The notes beneath the pieces are model-generated. The model saw only the letters and a list, made by a program, of their open reading frames with translations. It was not told the origin of the DNA and searched no databases. DNA of 64,000 bases. Source: Verrucomicrobiia bacterium. Lineage in GTDB: Bacteria; Verrucomicrobiota; Verrucomicrobiia; Limisphaerales; UBA9464. How positions within the stretch are numbered: the stretch's first letter is position 1; each line of letters opens with the position of its first letter. Of this stretch, positions 17,135-26,100 are shown one piece after another. Position numbers and translations under genes: made by a program. The stretch lies in assembly GCA_019634635.1 (NCBI GenBank), contig JAHCBB010000020.1, positions 25,648 through 89,647 of the forward strand. Reading direction: 5' to 3'.

Positions 17135-18214
17135 TCACGAGCGCGAAGGGTCCTCCGACTCGAGGACCCGAGTCGTCCCGCCGACCAGCGCCGGTTTCAG
17201 GTCCAGGAAGGGCTTCTCGATCCACCTCCAGCTCAAGGCCGCGGGGATGAGGGTGATCAGGAATGCGGCCGGGGCAAACAGGTACGGGTTCCAGTTCGTC
17301 CCCGTGAGGAACACCAGGAGCTGCTGGCAGGGAAAGCCGTAGAGATAGATGCCGTAGGAGAAATCACCGGGCAGGCGGGCGGAAAGGCGCGTCAGCAGAA
17401 GGCTTCGGGTGAGATTGCGCAGCAGCCAGGAGCCCAGCAAGGGCAGCGCGATCCGCAAGGTGACCGGATGCAGCGTGGCGGCGAGCAAGCCGGCCACCAG
17501 CAGCCAGGAGACGCGCGGGGCGTCGGACAACCGGTCGCCGGAATGGTGCAGGCATACGCCGGCCATGAAGTACGCCAGGAAACGCGGCCAGTACCAGAAG
17601 GTCCCGAACACCCCCTTGAGATACTCGTGCCACTCCCAGTCGGGCTGGAGGGCGAAGAGCGCGACACAGGCCCCCAGCAGGCTCCAACGAACGACGCTTC
17701 GGCCCAGCAGGCCCGACCCTCCCAGGGCGGCGAGCAGGAGATAGCAGAGAAACTCCGGGCGGATCGTCCAGAGGGACGCGTTGAGTTGCGTGAAGGGTTG
17801 GTCGGCAAATGGGGTGGGTCCCGGGGCGGTCTCCCGTCCGGCACCCCCGAGGGTAAGGGCGAACAGCAGGACCTGGCCCGCGGCGGACAGGCTCAGGATC
17901 GGACGCCAGTCGCCAGCGAGCCCCGGGACCAGCACGTACGCCTGAAAGAGGCAGACGCCCAGGAATCCCGGAAAAATCCGGAGGATCCGCTTGGTGAGGT
18001 ATCCGACGAAGGATCGGCTGCGCAGCCAGCTGGCGGTGACCAGCATTCCGCTGAGAACGAAAAAGCCGTCCACGGCCAGCGCCCCGGAGTTCCGCTCGCC
18101 CCGCGTGAGGCGCATACCCGGTTCCTCCGCATCGCTCCCCAGCAGGACCCACCAGCTGTGGGCCAGAATCACCAGCCCGGCCAGGACCAGACGCAGGAGG
18201 AGGATGCCGTTCAT
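17135..18214 (-). CDS. acyltransferase 3 family membrane protein
   Basis: An integral membrane O-acyltransferase (OafA/NodX type) that transfers acyl groups to cell-surface glycans. About ten hydrophobic segments are visible. The family landmarks are LRLVLAGLVILAHSWW near the N-terminus (the His is the expected catalytic residue), AVDGFFVLSGMLVTASWL, and RSFVGYLTKRILRIFPGF. The ATG at 18214 starts directly before the first membrane segment and gives 359 residues. It lies 169 bp downstream of mtnA on the same strand. The acceptor glycan is unknown. Confidence 0.85.
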   Translation of the reverse strand: MNGILLLRLVLAGLVILAHSWWVLLGSDAEEPGMRLTRGERNSGALAVDGFFVLSGMLVTASWLRSRSFVGYLTKRILRIFPGFLGVCLFQAYVLVPGLAGDWRPILSLSAAGQVLLFALTLGGAGRETAPGPTPFADQPFTQLNASLWTIRPEFLCYLLLAALGGSGLLGRSVVRWSLLGACVALFALQPDWEWHEYLKGVFGTFWYWPRFLAYFMAGVCLHHSGDRLSDAPRVSWLLVAGLLAATLHPVTLRIALPLLGSWLLRNLTRSLLLTRLSARLPGDFSYGIYLYGFPCQQLLVFLTGTNWNPYLFAPAAFLITLIPAALSWRWIEKPFLDLKPALVGGTTRVLESEDPSRS

Positions 18215-18383
18215 GAACTGCCGGACCGCATCGTGCCGCGATCCGGGGCCGGAATGGAATCCCCACGGGCCGGCGGACGCCCTGATCTCTGGAATGCCGG
18301 ATCGCGGCATTCCTCCAGTACGGAGGCGGGCAGCGGAGGTCTCCGGCACGAATGCCGCCACGGGTGGACCCTGCAAGGCCGGC

Positions 18384-19478
18384 TCACCGCGGAACTGCAG
18401 GGCGCAGGCCGCCGGCATTCAGCAGGCCGCGTGGTGTGAGGTAGCCGGTGATGAGTTCCGGCGGCGTGATGTCGAATCCCGGGTTGAGCGCGCGGCTGGC
18501 CGGGTTGGCGATCCGCACGTAGATGCCCGGGTTGCGGCCGCCCGGACGGCTGCCCGTTGCCCCCAGGACCTCGGCCTCGTCGCGCTCCTCGATCGGGATG
18601 TCGGCGCCCGAGTTGAGGGTCCAGTCCAGGGTGGATTCCGGGATTGCAACGTAGAACGGGATGCCGTGGCGCTTTGCCAGCACCGCCTTGGTGTAGGTGC
18701 CGATCTTGTTGGCCACTTCGCCGGTGCGGCCCAGAACGCGGTCCGCGCCGACGATTACCAGGTCCACGCGTCCCTGTTGCATCAGCCAGCCGGCGGCATT
18801 GTCGGCGATCACGCGGTGCTCGATCTGCTGCTGGGCCAGTTCCCATGCGGTGAGGGATGCCCCCTGGCATCGGGGGCGGGTCTCATCACAGAGCACCATG
18901 AACCGGCGTCCGCAGGCCTGGGCGGCGTAGAGGGGCGCCGTGGCGGTGCCGATGTCCACAAACGCCAGCCAGCCGGCATTGCAGTGCGTCAGCACCGTGG
19001 CGCCGGGGCGGATGAGATCGGCACCGTGTTCCCCGATCGCGCGACATTGGGCGATGTTTTCCGCAGCGAACCGTTCCGCCGCCGCGCACGCGAGGGCCTG
19101 GCGATCCTCCACCGAGCGGCCGGTGGACATCGCGGCACGGACTTCCTGCAGGGCGTTGAGCGGGTCCACGGCGGTCGGACGCGCTTCCCGGAGCTGGTGG
19201 AAGGCGCGTCCGATGTGGGCTTCGAATCGCCCGGGATCGGTATCGCGAAACGCCCGGGCTGCTTGGGCCAGCCCGTAGGCGGCCGTTGCCCCGATGGCGC
19301 CGGCACCGCGGACCGTCATGTCCCGGATGGCCCGCACCGTGGCCGCGACGTCGGGGGTGCTCACGACGCGAAACCGGTGCGGCAGGGCGCGCTGGTCAAT
19401 CAACCGGACCGCATTGTGCCTGGCATCGTAGGCGACTGTGCGGTACGGGCGCGGACGCCCCCGGACGAGGACGTTCAT
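18384..19478 (-). CDS. mtnA: S-methyl-5-thioribose-1-phosphate isomerase
   Basis: MtnA converts 5-methylthioribose-1-phosphate to methylthioribulose-1-phosphate in the methionine salvage pathway. Key motifs are MTVRGAGAIGATAAYGLAQA, the catalytic Cys in VLTHCNAGWLA near residue 165, the catalytic Asp in VIVGADRVLG near residue 243, and KIGTYTKAVLAKRHGIPFYV. The C-terminal ELITGYLTPRG is also typical. The length (364) is normal. The start overlaps the trpB stop by 4 bp (ATGA), so the two are translationally coupled. No other methionine salvage gene lies in the window. Confidence 0.95.
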   Translation of the reverse strand: MNVLVRGRPRPYRTVAYDARHNAVRLIDQRALPHRFRVVSTPDVAATVRAIRDMTVRGAGAIGATAAYGLAQAARAFRDTDPGRFEAHIGRAFHQLREARPTAVDPLNALQEVRAAMSTGRSVEDRQALACAAAERFAAENIAQCRAIGEHGADLIRPGATVLTHCNAGWLAFVDIGTATAPLYAAQACGRRFMVLCDETRPRCQGASLTAWELAQQQIEHRVIADNAAGWLMQQGRVDLVIVGADRVLGRTGEVANKIGTYTKAVLAKRHGIPFYVAIPESTLDWTLNSGADIPIEERDEAEVLGATGSRPGGRNPGIYVRIANPASRALNPGFDITPPELITGYLTPRGLLNAGGLRPAVPR

Positions 19479-20737
19479 GCCGCGGACGTCAACGCGGGCT
19501 GCACAGGCATCTGCATGCCCAGTTTCGCCGCCACCTGGGCGACATCCTTGTCACCGCGTCCCGAGAGATTGACGATGACGATCCGGTCGCCGGGCAGGGT
19601 GGGGGCGCGCCGGATGGCCTCGGCGACGGCGTGGGCCGACTCCAGAGCGGGAATGATCCCCTCGAGGCGCGCCAGGCGCATGAAGGCGTCGAGCGCCGCG
19701 TCGTCGGTGGCGTAGGCGTACTCCACCCGGCCCCGGTCGTGCAGCCAGGCGTGCTCCGGACCGACGGCCGCGTAGTCCAGCCCGGCGCTGACGCTGTGGG
19801 TGAGCTGGATCTGTCCGAAGGGATCCTGAAGGATGTAGCTCCGGGTCCCCTGGAGCACACCCAGGGAACCGCCGTGGAACCGCGCGGCATGTTGTTCCGG
19901 TTGGATGCCTCGGCCGCCGGCCTCGACGCCGCACATGGCGACCCCGGCGTCGTTGAGAAACGGATAGAACAGCCCGATGGCATTGGAGCCGCCGCCGACA
20001 CAGGCGATCAGGAGGTCCGGCAGGCGGCCTTCCTTCTCCAGGATCTGCCGTCGGGCCTCCTCGCCGATGACCCGGTGAAAGTTCCGGACCATGAGCGGGT
20101 ACGGGTGCGCCCCGTAGGCGGTGCCGAGGATGTAGTGCGTCCCGCGGACATGAGTGACCCAGTCCCGCATCGCCTCATTGACCGCCTCCTTCAGGGTCCG
20201 CTGGCCCGCATGGACGGGCACGACCTCCGCGCCCAGCATCTTCATGCGGTACACGTTGAGCGCCTGGCGCTCGCAATCCACCGCGCCCATGTAGATCACG
20301 CACTTCAGTCCGAACATCGCTGCGACGGTGGCGGTCGCGACGCCATGCTGTCCGGCGCCCGTCTCGGCGATCACGCGCGTCTTGCCCATGCGCCGGGCGA
20401 TGAGGGCCTGTCCAAGGGCGTTGTTGATCTTGTGGGCGCCGGTGTGGAGGAGGTCCTCCCGTTTGAGGTAGATCCGGGCACCGCCCAGCTCCCGGGTGAG
20501 CCGCTCGGCGAGGTACAGCGGAGTGGGGCGCCCAACGAACTCGCGGAGGTACCGGCCGAGTTCCACCTGGAACCCCGGATCCTGTTGGGCGCGGAAATAC
20601 TCCGCCTCCAGCTCCTGGAGCGGATGCATGAGGGTCTCCGGGACGTACCGGCCGCCGTAGGGTCCGAAATGCCCCGTGGCATCGGGTATCTGCGGACTGG
20701 CAAACGGTTCCTCCTGCGGGTGGGCCGACGCGGTCAT
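19475..20737 (-). CDS. trpB: tryptophan synthase beta chain
   Basis: TrpB condenses indole with L-serine to form tryptophan, using PLP. The sequence shows FGPYGGRYVPETLM at the N-terminus, the PLP lysine in LLHTGAHKINNALGQA, the substrate motif ETGAGQHGVATATV, the phosphate-binding GGGSNAIG, and SVSAGLDYAAVGPEH. It is a canonical TrpB1 in length (420 residues) and features. The ATG at 20737 has no Shine-Dalgarno; TACCCT lies 5 nt upstream. No trpA is adjacent; the next gene is mtnA, overlapping by 4 bp. trpC is about 12 kb away on the other strand, so the pathway genes are dispersed. Confidence 0.97.
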   Translation of the reverse strand: MTASAHPQEEPFASPQIPDATGHFGPYGGRYVPETLMHPLQELEAEYFRAQQDPGFQVELGRYLREFVGRPTPLYLAERLTRELGGARIYLKREDLLHTGAHKINNALGQALIARRMGKTRVIAETGAGQHGVATATVAAMFGLKCVIYMGAVDCERQALNVYRMKMLGAEVVPVHAGQRTLKEAVNEAMRDWVTHVRGTHYILGTAYGAHPYPLMVRNFHRVIGEEARRQILEKEGRLPDLLIACVGGGSNAIGLFYPFLNDAGVAMCGVEAGGRGIQPEQHAARFHGGSLGVLQGTRSYILQDPFGQIQLTHSVSAGLDYAAVGPEHAWLHDRGRVEYAYATDDAALDAFMRLARLEGIIPALESAHAVAEAIRRAPTLPGDRIVIVNLSGRGDKDVAQVAAKLGMQMPVQPALTSAA

Positions 20738-20895
20738 TGCGGAGGGTAGCCCGGTTCCGTCCGGGGCGAAAAGGCGGGAATCGCCGCGAGGGAACGGTCG
20801 TGCGCTTTCGAGAGAACGAGCAGGGCGGCGATGGCTCCCAGCAGGCAGAGCAACAGGTCCCATTGGGCGTCCTCCGGTCCCGTCCCCGGGTCTCC

Positions 20896-22134
20896 CTACC
20901 TGCCTGGAGCGGGGGTGCCGGACGACATTCTGACGAGCGCCTTGCCGACCAGTTTGAGCAGCGCCAGTGAATTCGGGTGCTCAAGCGCTTCACCGCAGCG
21001 CTTCACCTGGGCCAGGTACTGGCTCGCCCGGGTTCCGTTGCCGCCGGCCTGCGCGTCCGTCGCGGCCTGCGTCACCTGCATGGCGATTTGTTTGATGACT
21101 TGAACGTCGTCGAGCATCGGTTGGCTCACCTTTTCCCGGGCTGCCGGATTCAGCGCGGCAAACTGGGCTTCGCTGTAATTCAGAATCGAACCGGCCGGAA
21201 ACAACGGGCGTTTGCTGAAATCCACGGTCACAAATTGCTCAACGGCTTTGGCCTTCTGTCCGGCTCTCCACGATTCCATGGCTTGATCCATGGTGGCGTT
21301 GGCGGCGTTGGCGTCCGCGGATTGATTCGGGGCCGCCGGCACCTTCTCGGCAGCCAGGGCGGGCAGACCGCACAGCATCAGGACAAGGAAGGTGGTCAGC
21401 GGCAGCGAAGCCCCGTGGTGCAGGCCTTCACGTTGCCTGTGGAGGAGTGCCCCACTCATCACGGCGAGCGCGGCCAGGCTCAAAAGAATCAGGATCGAAT
21501 GCCCCGTGGTCATCACGAGAAAGGCCTGGCCAACCGCGTGGGGTTCCAGACGGCCCACCGCCAACGCGTGCAGCAACCCGGCGGACCCTCTCAGAACCAC
21601 CAAAGCGGTCAGCAGCAGTGCGACCGTCAGGCCGGGCCTTTTGAACCAGAAAGGGTTTGGGTGCGCCAGGGGACGCAAACGCAGGCGGCCCGTCGTCGCG
21701 AGGCGAACCAGCCAAAGACCCAGGCCGAGAACCACGCACTGTCCGGCAACTCCAAACCAGCCCTGCAGAAAACCGTTCCCGGTGGCCCAGCTTCCGATGA
21801 GCAATCCCGCCTGGGCCGCAATCCGGGCCACATCCAGGGCGGCCACCAGAAGCATCGCGACGGCAATCATCCAGAGCAGTCGCGTGCGCCAAACGGCGTC
21901 GCCATGCACCTTTCCGAATTCCAATGCCAGCGTTTCGGGCCGTCCCAGCCGGCGGGAGGCGATGAGAAACGCCTCCGGTTCCGTCAACCCGCGCGTTTGC
22001 AGCAGGGCTGATGCATCGCGCAAGTGCGATTCCAGTTCGTCCAGGTCGCCGCTGCGGAAGGCGGGTGACGGGGCGAGGTCTTCGCGCCAGCGTTGAATCG
22101 CCTCGTTCAAGTCAAACGGGGTTGTGGATTCCAT
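20896..22134 (-). CDS. membrane protein with permease-prefix-like N-terminal domain
   Basis: A 412-residue membrane protein of unknown function. Residues 1-90 form a helical cytoplasmic domain (DLDELESHLRDASALLQTRG, then GLTEPEAFLIASRRLG) like the permease-prefix domain found beside PadR regulators. Hydrophobic segments follow near residues 90-110, 130-150, 170-190, 215-235 and 255-275. A last hydrophobic stretch (TTFLVLMLCGLPALAAE) precedes a roughly 95-residue hydrophilic, probably periplasmic domain. Its start overlaps the end of the PadR gene by 28 bp, so regulator and membrane protein form one unit. No FtsX/MacB permease domain is present, unlike many proteins with this prefix. Confidence 0.7.
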   Translation of the reverse strand: MESTTPFDLNEAIQRWREDLAPSPAFRSGDLDELESHLRDASALLQTRGLTEPEAFLIASRRLGRPETLALEFGKVHGDAVWRTRLLWMIAVAMLLVAALDVARIAAQAGLLIGSWATGNGFLQGWFGVAGQCVVLGLGLWLVRLATTGRLRLRPLAHPNPFWFKRPGLTVALLLTALVVLRGSAGLLHALAVGRLEPHAVGQAFLVMTTGHSILILLSLAALAVMSGALLHRQREGLHHGASLPLTTFLVLMLCGLPALAAEKVPAAPNQSADANAANATMDQAMESWRAGQKAKAVEQFVTVDFSKRPLFPAGSILNYSEAQFAALNPAAREKVSQPMLDDVQVIKQIAMQVTQAATDAQAGGNGTRASQYLAQVKRCGEALEHPNSLALLKLVGKALVRMSSGTPAPGR

Positions 22135-22445
22135 AGTTTGGTGAGCGTTTCGTGGACGGTGAGCCACTGTTGTTTCTCCTCCTGCAAAGCTTGGTGGCCC
22201 TCCTTGCGCAGCCGGTAATACTTCCGCTTGCGCCCGGTGTCGGCCTCGCGCCACTCGGACTCGATCATGGCCTCCTTCTGCATCCAGTGCAGCACGGGAT
22301 AGAGCATCCCCTCCGTCCACTCGATCCTGCCGCCGGACAACTCGCGCACCCTCTGAATGAGCGCGTACCCATAATTTTCGCCCTCAGTCAACACGGACAA
22401 CACCAGCGGCACTGTCGAGGCGGCGACGAGTTCCTTCGCAAGCAT
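22107..22445 (-). CDS. PadR family transcriptional regulator
   Basis: A 112-residue winged-helix repressor of the PadR family. The pattern is clear: ENYGYALIQRVRELSGG, then EGMLYPVLHWMQKEAMIESE, and RKRKYYRLRKEGHQAL for the wing. PadR proteins usually repress their own operon by binding near the promoter and respond to small ligands or membrane stress. The ATG at 22445 lies 6 nt after a good -10 element and gives a short-form PadR. It is co-directional with, and overlaps, the membrane protein gene it probably controls. Confidence 0.9.
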   Translation of the reverse strand: MLAKELVAASTVPLVLSVLTEGENYGYALIQRVRELSGGRIEWTEGMLYPVLHWMQKEAMIESEWREADTGRKRKYYRLRKEGHQALQEEKQQWLTVHETLTKLWNPQPRLT

Positions 22446-22451
22446 GGCAAC

Positions 22452-22480
22452 ACTATGCCTAGCGGTGCAATGCGTGTCAA
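22452..22480 (-). promoter_or_regulatory. sigma-70-type promoter of the padR operon
   Basis: On the minus strand TTGACA (22480-22475) is followed by exactly 17 nt and CATAGT (22457-22452). Only 6 nt separate the -10 from the padR ATG, so the predicted transcript starts at or next to the ATG and would be leaderless. A perfect -35 with ideal spacing makes this the best promoter in the window. Confidence 0.6.
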
Positions 22481-22583
22481 GCCGCCTTGCGACCGTCCCT
22501 CGTGCGGCCCGCATCCGAGGTGCCTCGTCCCGGAGGATTTGGATTGCTTGGAGTGGATCACCCTCCAGATTGCCGCCGCAAAA

Positions 22584-22976
22584 ATGACGTCCGATCCCGT
22601 GAAAGAGTTCGAGCGCCTCCGCACACTGGTGCTGGAGCGCAAGGCAGAGCTCGAGGCGGAACTCCGAGCCCTGGAGGCTGCCCTCGGTGGGATGGCGGTC
22701 CCGCCGGCAAGTCCGTTGGTCATCGCCGCCCCCCGCGAACCGCGCAAACGCGTGCGCAACGCAATGTCCCTGGGGGACGCGGTGTTCTCGGTCACCAAGG
22801 ATGCCCCGTTAACCAAGGTGGAAATCCTCCAGGCCCTCGATCTGCTGGGCTACCAATTCTCTGACAAGTCCTCGTCCATGGAAGCACTGGAGGCGCTGCT
22901 CCAGCTCGACAGGCGGTTCGAGAACACGAGTGGCCGGTACGGGCCCACCCTCGAGGCCTTGTTTCCGAAGATCTGA
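22584..22976 (+). CDS. small hypothetical protein, coiled coil plus winged-helix-like segment
   Basis: A 130-residue protein I do not recognise. Residues 1-37 form a strongly charged coiled coil (EFERLRTLVLERKAELEAEL). Residues 40-60 are a Pro/Arg-rich linker. The C-terminal 65 residues (VTKDAPLTKVEILQALDLLG, then YQFSDKSSSMEALEALL) read like the helix-turn-helix of a winged helix with a final strand. The frame stays open upstream but the coding-like composition begins at the ATG at 22584. It diverges from padR with about 138 bp between the starts. Confidence 0.6.
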   Translation: MTSDPVKEFERLRTLVLERKAELEAELRALEAALGGMAVPPASPLVIAAPREPRKRVRNAMSLGDAVFSVTKDAPLTKVEILQALDLLGYQFSDKSSSMEALEALLQLDRRFENTSGRYGPTLEALFPKI

Positions 22977-23113
22977 TCCGACACAGGGCGCTTGCCGCAC
23001 GGGAGGGTGACTGGCTCGACGTCGGAGGATTGTTCGACTGCCAGCAAGACCTGCTGGACAGGGACTTGGTGCGACGCGCCAGCGCCCTTGTTGGTGCCGG
23101 GTCGGCGGAGGCA

Positions 23114-26100
23114 TCAGCTCCCGGGAATCGGGGTGCCGGAATCGGGGACCAGCCGGATCTCCCGCAGGTCCATGAGGTTCCCCTTGAGCCCATCGTCGGC
23201 GCGAAGGACCACGCGGTGACGTCCGGGCGGCAACATCAGGGCGCCAAACTCGCGCTGCCGGTAGTCGTCCCAGGTGCCAGTCGCCGGAACGCGGCCGTGC
23301 ACCTGGAATTCCCCCTGAGACAGGATGAACCCATTGCCCGCAGTGGCCTGCGGACAGGCCCAATCGAGCCATACCCGGTAGGTCGCCAGTGTTGGTATCT
23401 CCACCGTCCAGACCGCGCGATCCCCCTGGGAGCTCCAGAAACCCAGATTGCGGTGTTGCGGTTCAAAAACGAGGGCTTCGCCGTGGACCTCGGCCACGGA
23501 CGCGGCCAACCGCAGGATTCCACCGGGGTCCGGCGACACCACTGAGGGCTCATTGCCGGCAAACTTCCTGGGCGGCGTGGCGCTGGCGCGGAGGAAGGCG
23601 ACAAGGTCCGCGAGGTCCGGAGGCGTCAAGATCTCCTCAAATCCCTCGGGCATCAGGGACCGGTCGCTGGACGTCAGGGCCTGGAGATCGCGCCGCAACA
23701 CGGTGGATTCAGACCCGTTCAGTTCCATCAGGGTGATGCTGCCGCCGGTCTCGGCGAGGAGCAGACCGGTGATCTGGTCCCCGGAACGCAATGTGGCCGT
23801 GTAGGTGCGATAGCGATCTTCCACGGCAAGGTTGGGATCCAGGATCGCCGTGAGCACCGCCTCAAGCCCGTGATCGTACAGCATCGCCAGGTTGGGTCCG
23901 GCTCCCCCGCCGACCGCCCCGGCCCGGTGACAGGTCGCGCAGTGGGCATCAAACCGCAGGTGGCCACGCTCCGGATCGCCGGCAAGTGGGGCCACCGATG
24001 CCAGCGCGGCAACGACCACGGCACGCCGATCGGAGTGTGCGGCCGTGAGCAGGGTCGCAGCGCGTGTGCGAATGCGCTCGTCGGGGAACCGGAGCAATTC
24101 CTGGCGGATAGCCGCCCCGAGGTCCGCAGGTGTCAGCTGGCCTCGTGCCACGGCATCCACCATCGCCTCGGCCGATGGCGCCCGCCGCAAGAGCGTCCTC
24201 GCCATGGCACCGCGAAGCTGGGGTCCGGCGTCGCGCCATCGAAGCAGCAGCGCCGTGGCCACGCGGTCCGCCGCAAGGACGCCGCATCGCTCCACGGCCG
24301 CCTGCTGCAGCTCCAATGGAGTTTGGGGAGTCATCAGGTCGAGCAAGGTCGCGAGGTCCTCGCCCGACTCCCGTTCATCGCGCCCCATCAGACGCAGGGC
24401 AGCCAGCCGGTCCGAAATGGGCGCGGCGTCCTCCCGGGCGCGCTGGCGCGCGCCGGCGAGCCAGGCGGTCATTTCTGGCGGAGTGAAAGTGTCCGGCGCC
24501 GCCTCAAGCAGGGCGCCCACGGCGCGCAGACGCCATCCGGACGGCGGTTTGGAACCTCCGTCCGCGACCCGCGCCAGCACCCGTGCCGCCGCCGCGGCAT
24601 CCCCGTTCCCGGCAATCTGCCGGGCGAGGGTTTCCACAAGCCTTCCAAGCGGCTGGTCCTCCGGGGAGGCGGTCAAGATGAATTCCAGCACGGCCTCGGG
24701 ATGGCGGCCTGAGGAAGTCAGCACGGCGGTGACCAGGTCCTCGTGGGCATGGTCCCGCATCGCGAGGGCCGCCAGAACTTCGGCGGCGCGTGGGGCGTCC
24801 CAGTCCCCGAGGGCCAGCGCCAGTTGGAACCGGACGCGGATCCAGTCGTCGTTCGCGAGGTCGAGCAGGGCACGGATTCGCGCGGAACTCGCGGTTCCGG
24901 ACGCCACGGCAGGGCGGGCGAGGCGGATCGCGTGTTCCCGCACGGCAGGATGTGGGTCGCCCAGGGCCTGGACGCCAAGCGCATCGGTGAGACCGCCCAG
25001 CCCGTCCAACACGCACCAGGCCTGCAGCCGCACCCTGGGGTCCTTTGCCGCAACGGCAAGGCGCGCGAGTTCCGGGATCGCGGCGGCCGGGCGCTGTTCG
25101 AGCAGGAGGCGATGGACGGTGTCGCGCTGCCAGCCGTTGGGGCTGTCCAGCGCCTGGACGAGTGCAGTGGGATCGAGTCCGGCGAGGTTCGGAATCTTGC
25201 GGAGGGATGCGTTGCGCGGACGCACCCGGTACAGCCGCCCGCGATCCGAACCGGCCCGGACATGGATCCGCGCCTTCACATCATCGGGGATCCATTCCGG
25301 ATGCTCGATCACCAGACGGTACATGTCGGCGATGTAGAGCGCGCCGTCGGGACCGGTCCGCACGTTCACGGGACGGAACCACGGATCGCGGGACGCGAGA
25401 AACTCGCGCGGCTGCCCGGTATCGGCCGGTGGTTCGGTGGCGGTGAAGCTGACTCCATCGGGCTCGAGGGGCATCCGGTGGACCAGGTTGTGCGACGGTT
25501 CCGCGATGAACAGCGACCGCTCGAACTCCGGTCCGAACAGCGAGTCACGGTACGGACCGAAGGTGGCCGCCGAGGTCACATGGCCGGACATCCCGACGTC
25601 GTTGAACCGCTGTTGGAGCCGGGAGATTGGGTAAACCCGGCCGGCATCCGGACCTTGTGCCAGCGAGCGTCGCATCGTGCGCACCGGCAGGTCCGGATTG
25701 CGGATGACGTCATCTTCGTCGAGGAAGTAGTGCCAGCCCCAGGTGTAATTGGCGCCCCCGAACCAGTTGCCCCAGTCGTCCCGGCGCCGTCCGAACTGGG
25801 TCTGGCCGGCGGTGAGTCGGAATTCCCCGGTATCGGGACGGAACCGGAAGTCTCGGGTGCCGAGGTCCACGGTCGTGCCGGTTCGCGTCGAGGTGATCGT
25901 GCCGCCGCTGTCGCCGTTGGCGCCATGAATCCAGTGATCGAGTCCCAGCTCGAACCCGTTGAAACGATGCTGCTGGTTGCCCTCCCCGAATCCGGTGAGG
26001 AGCACCTCCGAGAAATCCGCCCGCCCGTCGCCGTCGCGATCCTCGAGGAACAACAGGTCCGGCGCGGCACTCACCAGGACGCCGCTCCGCCACGGAAGAA

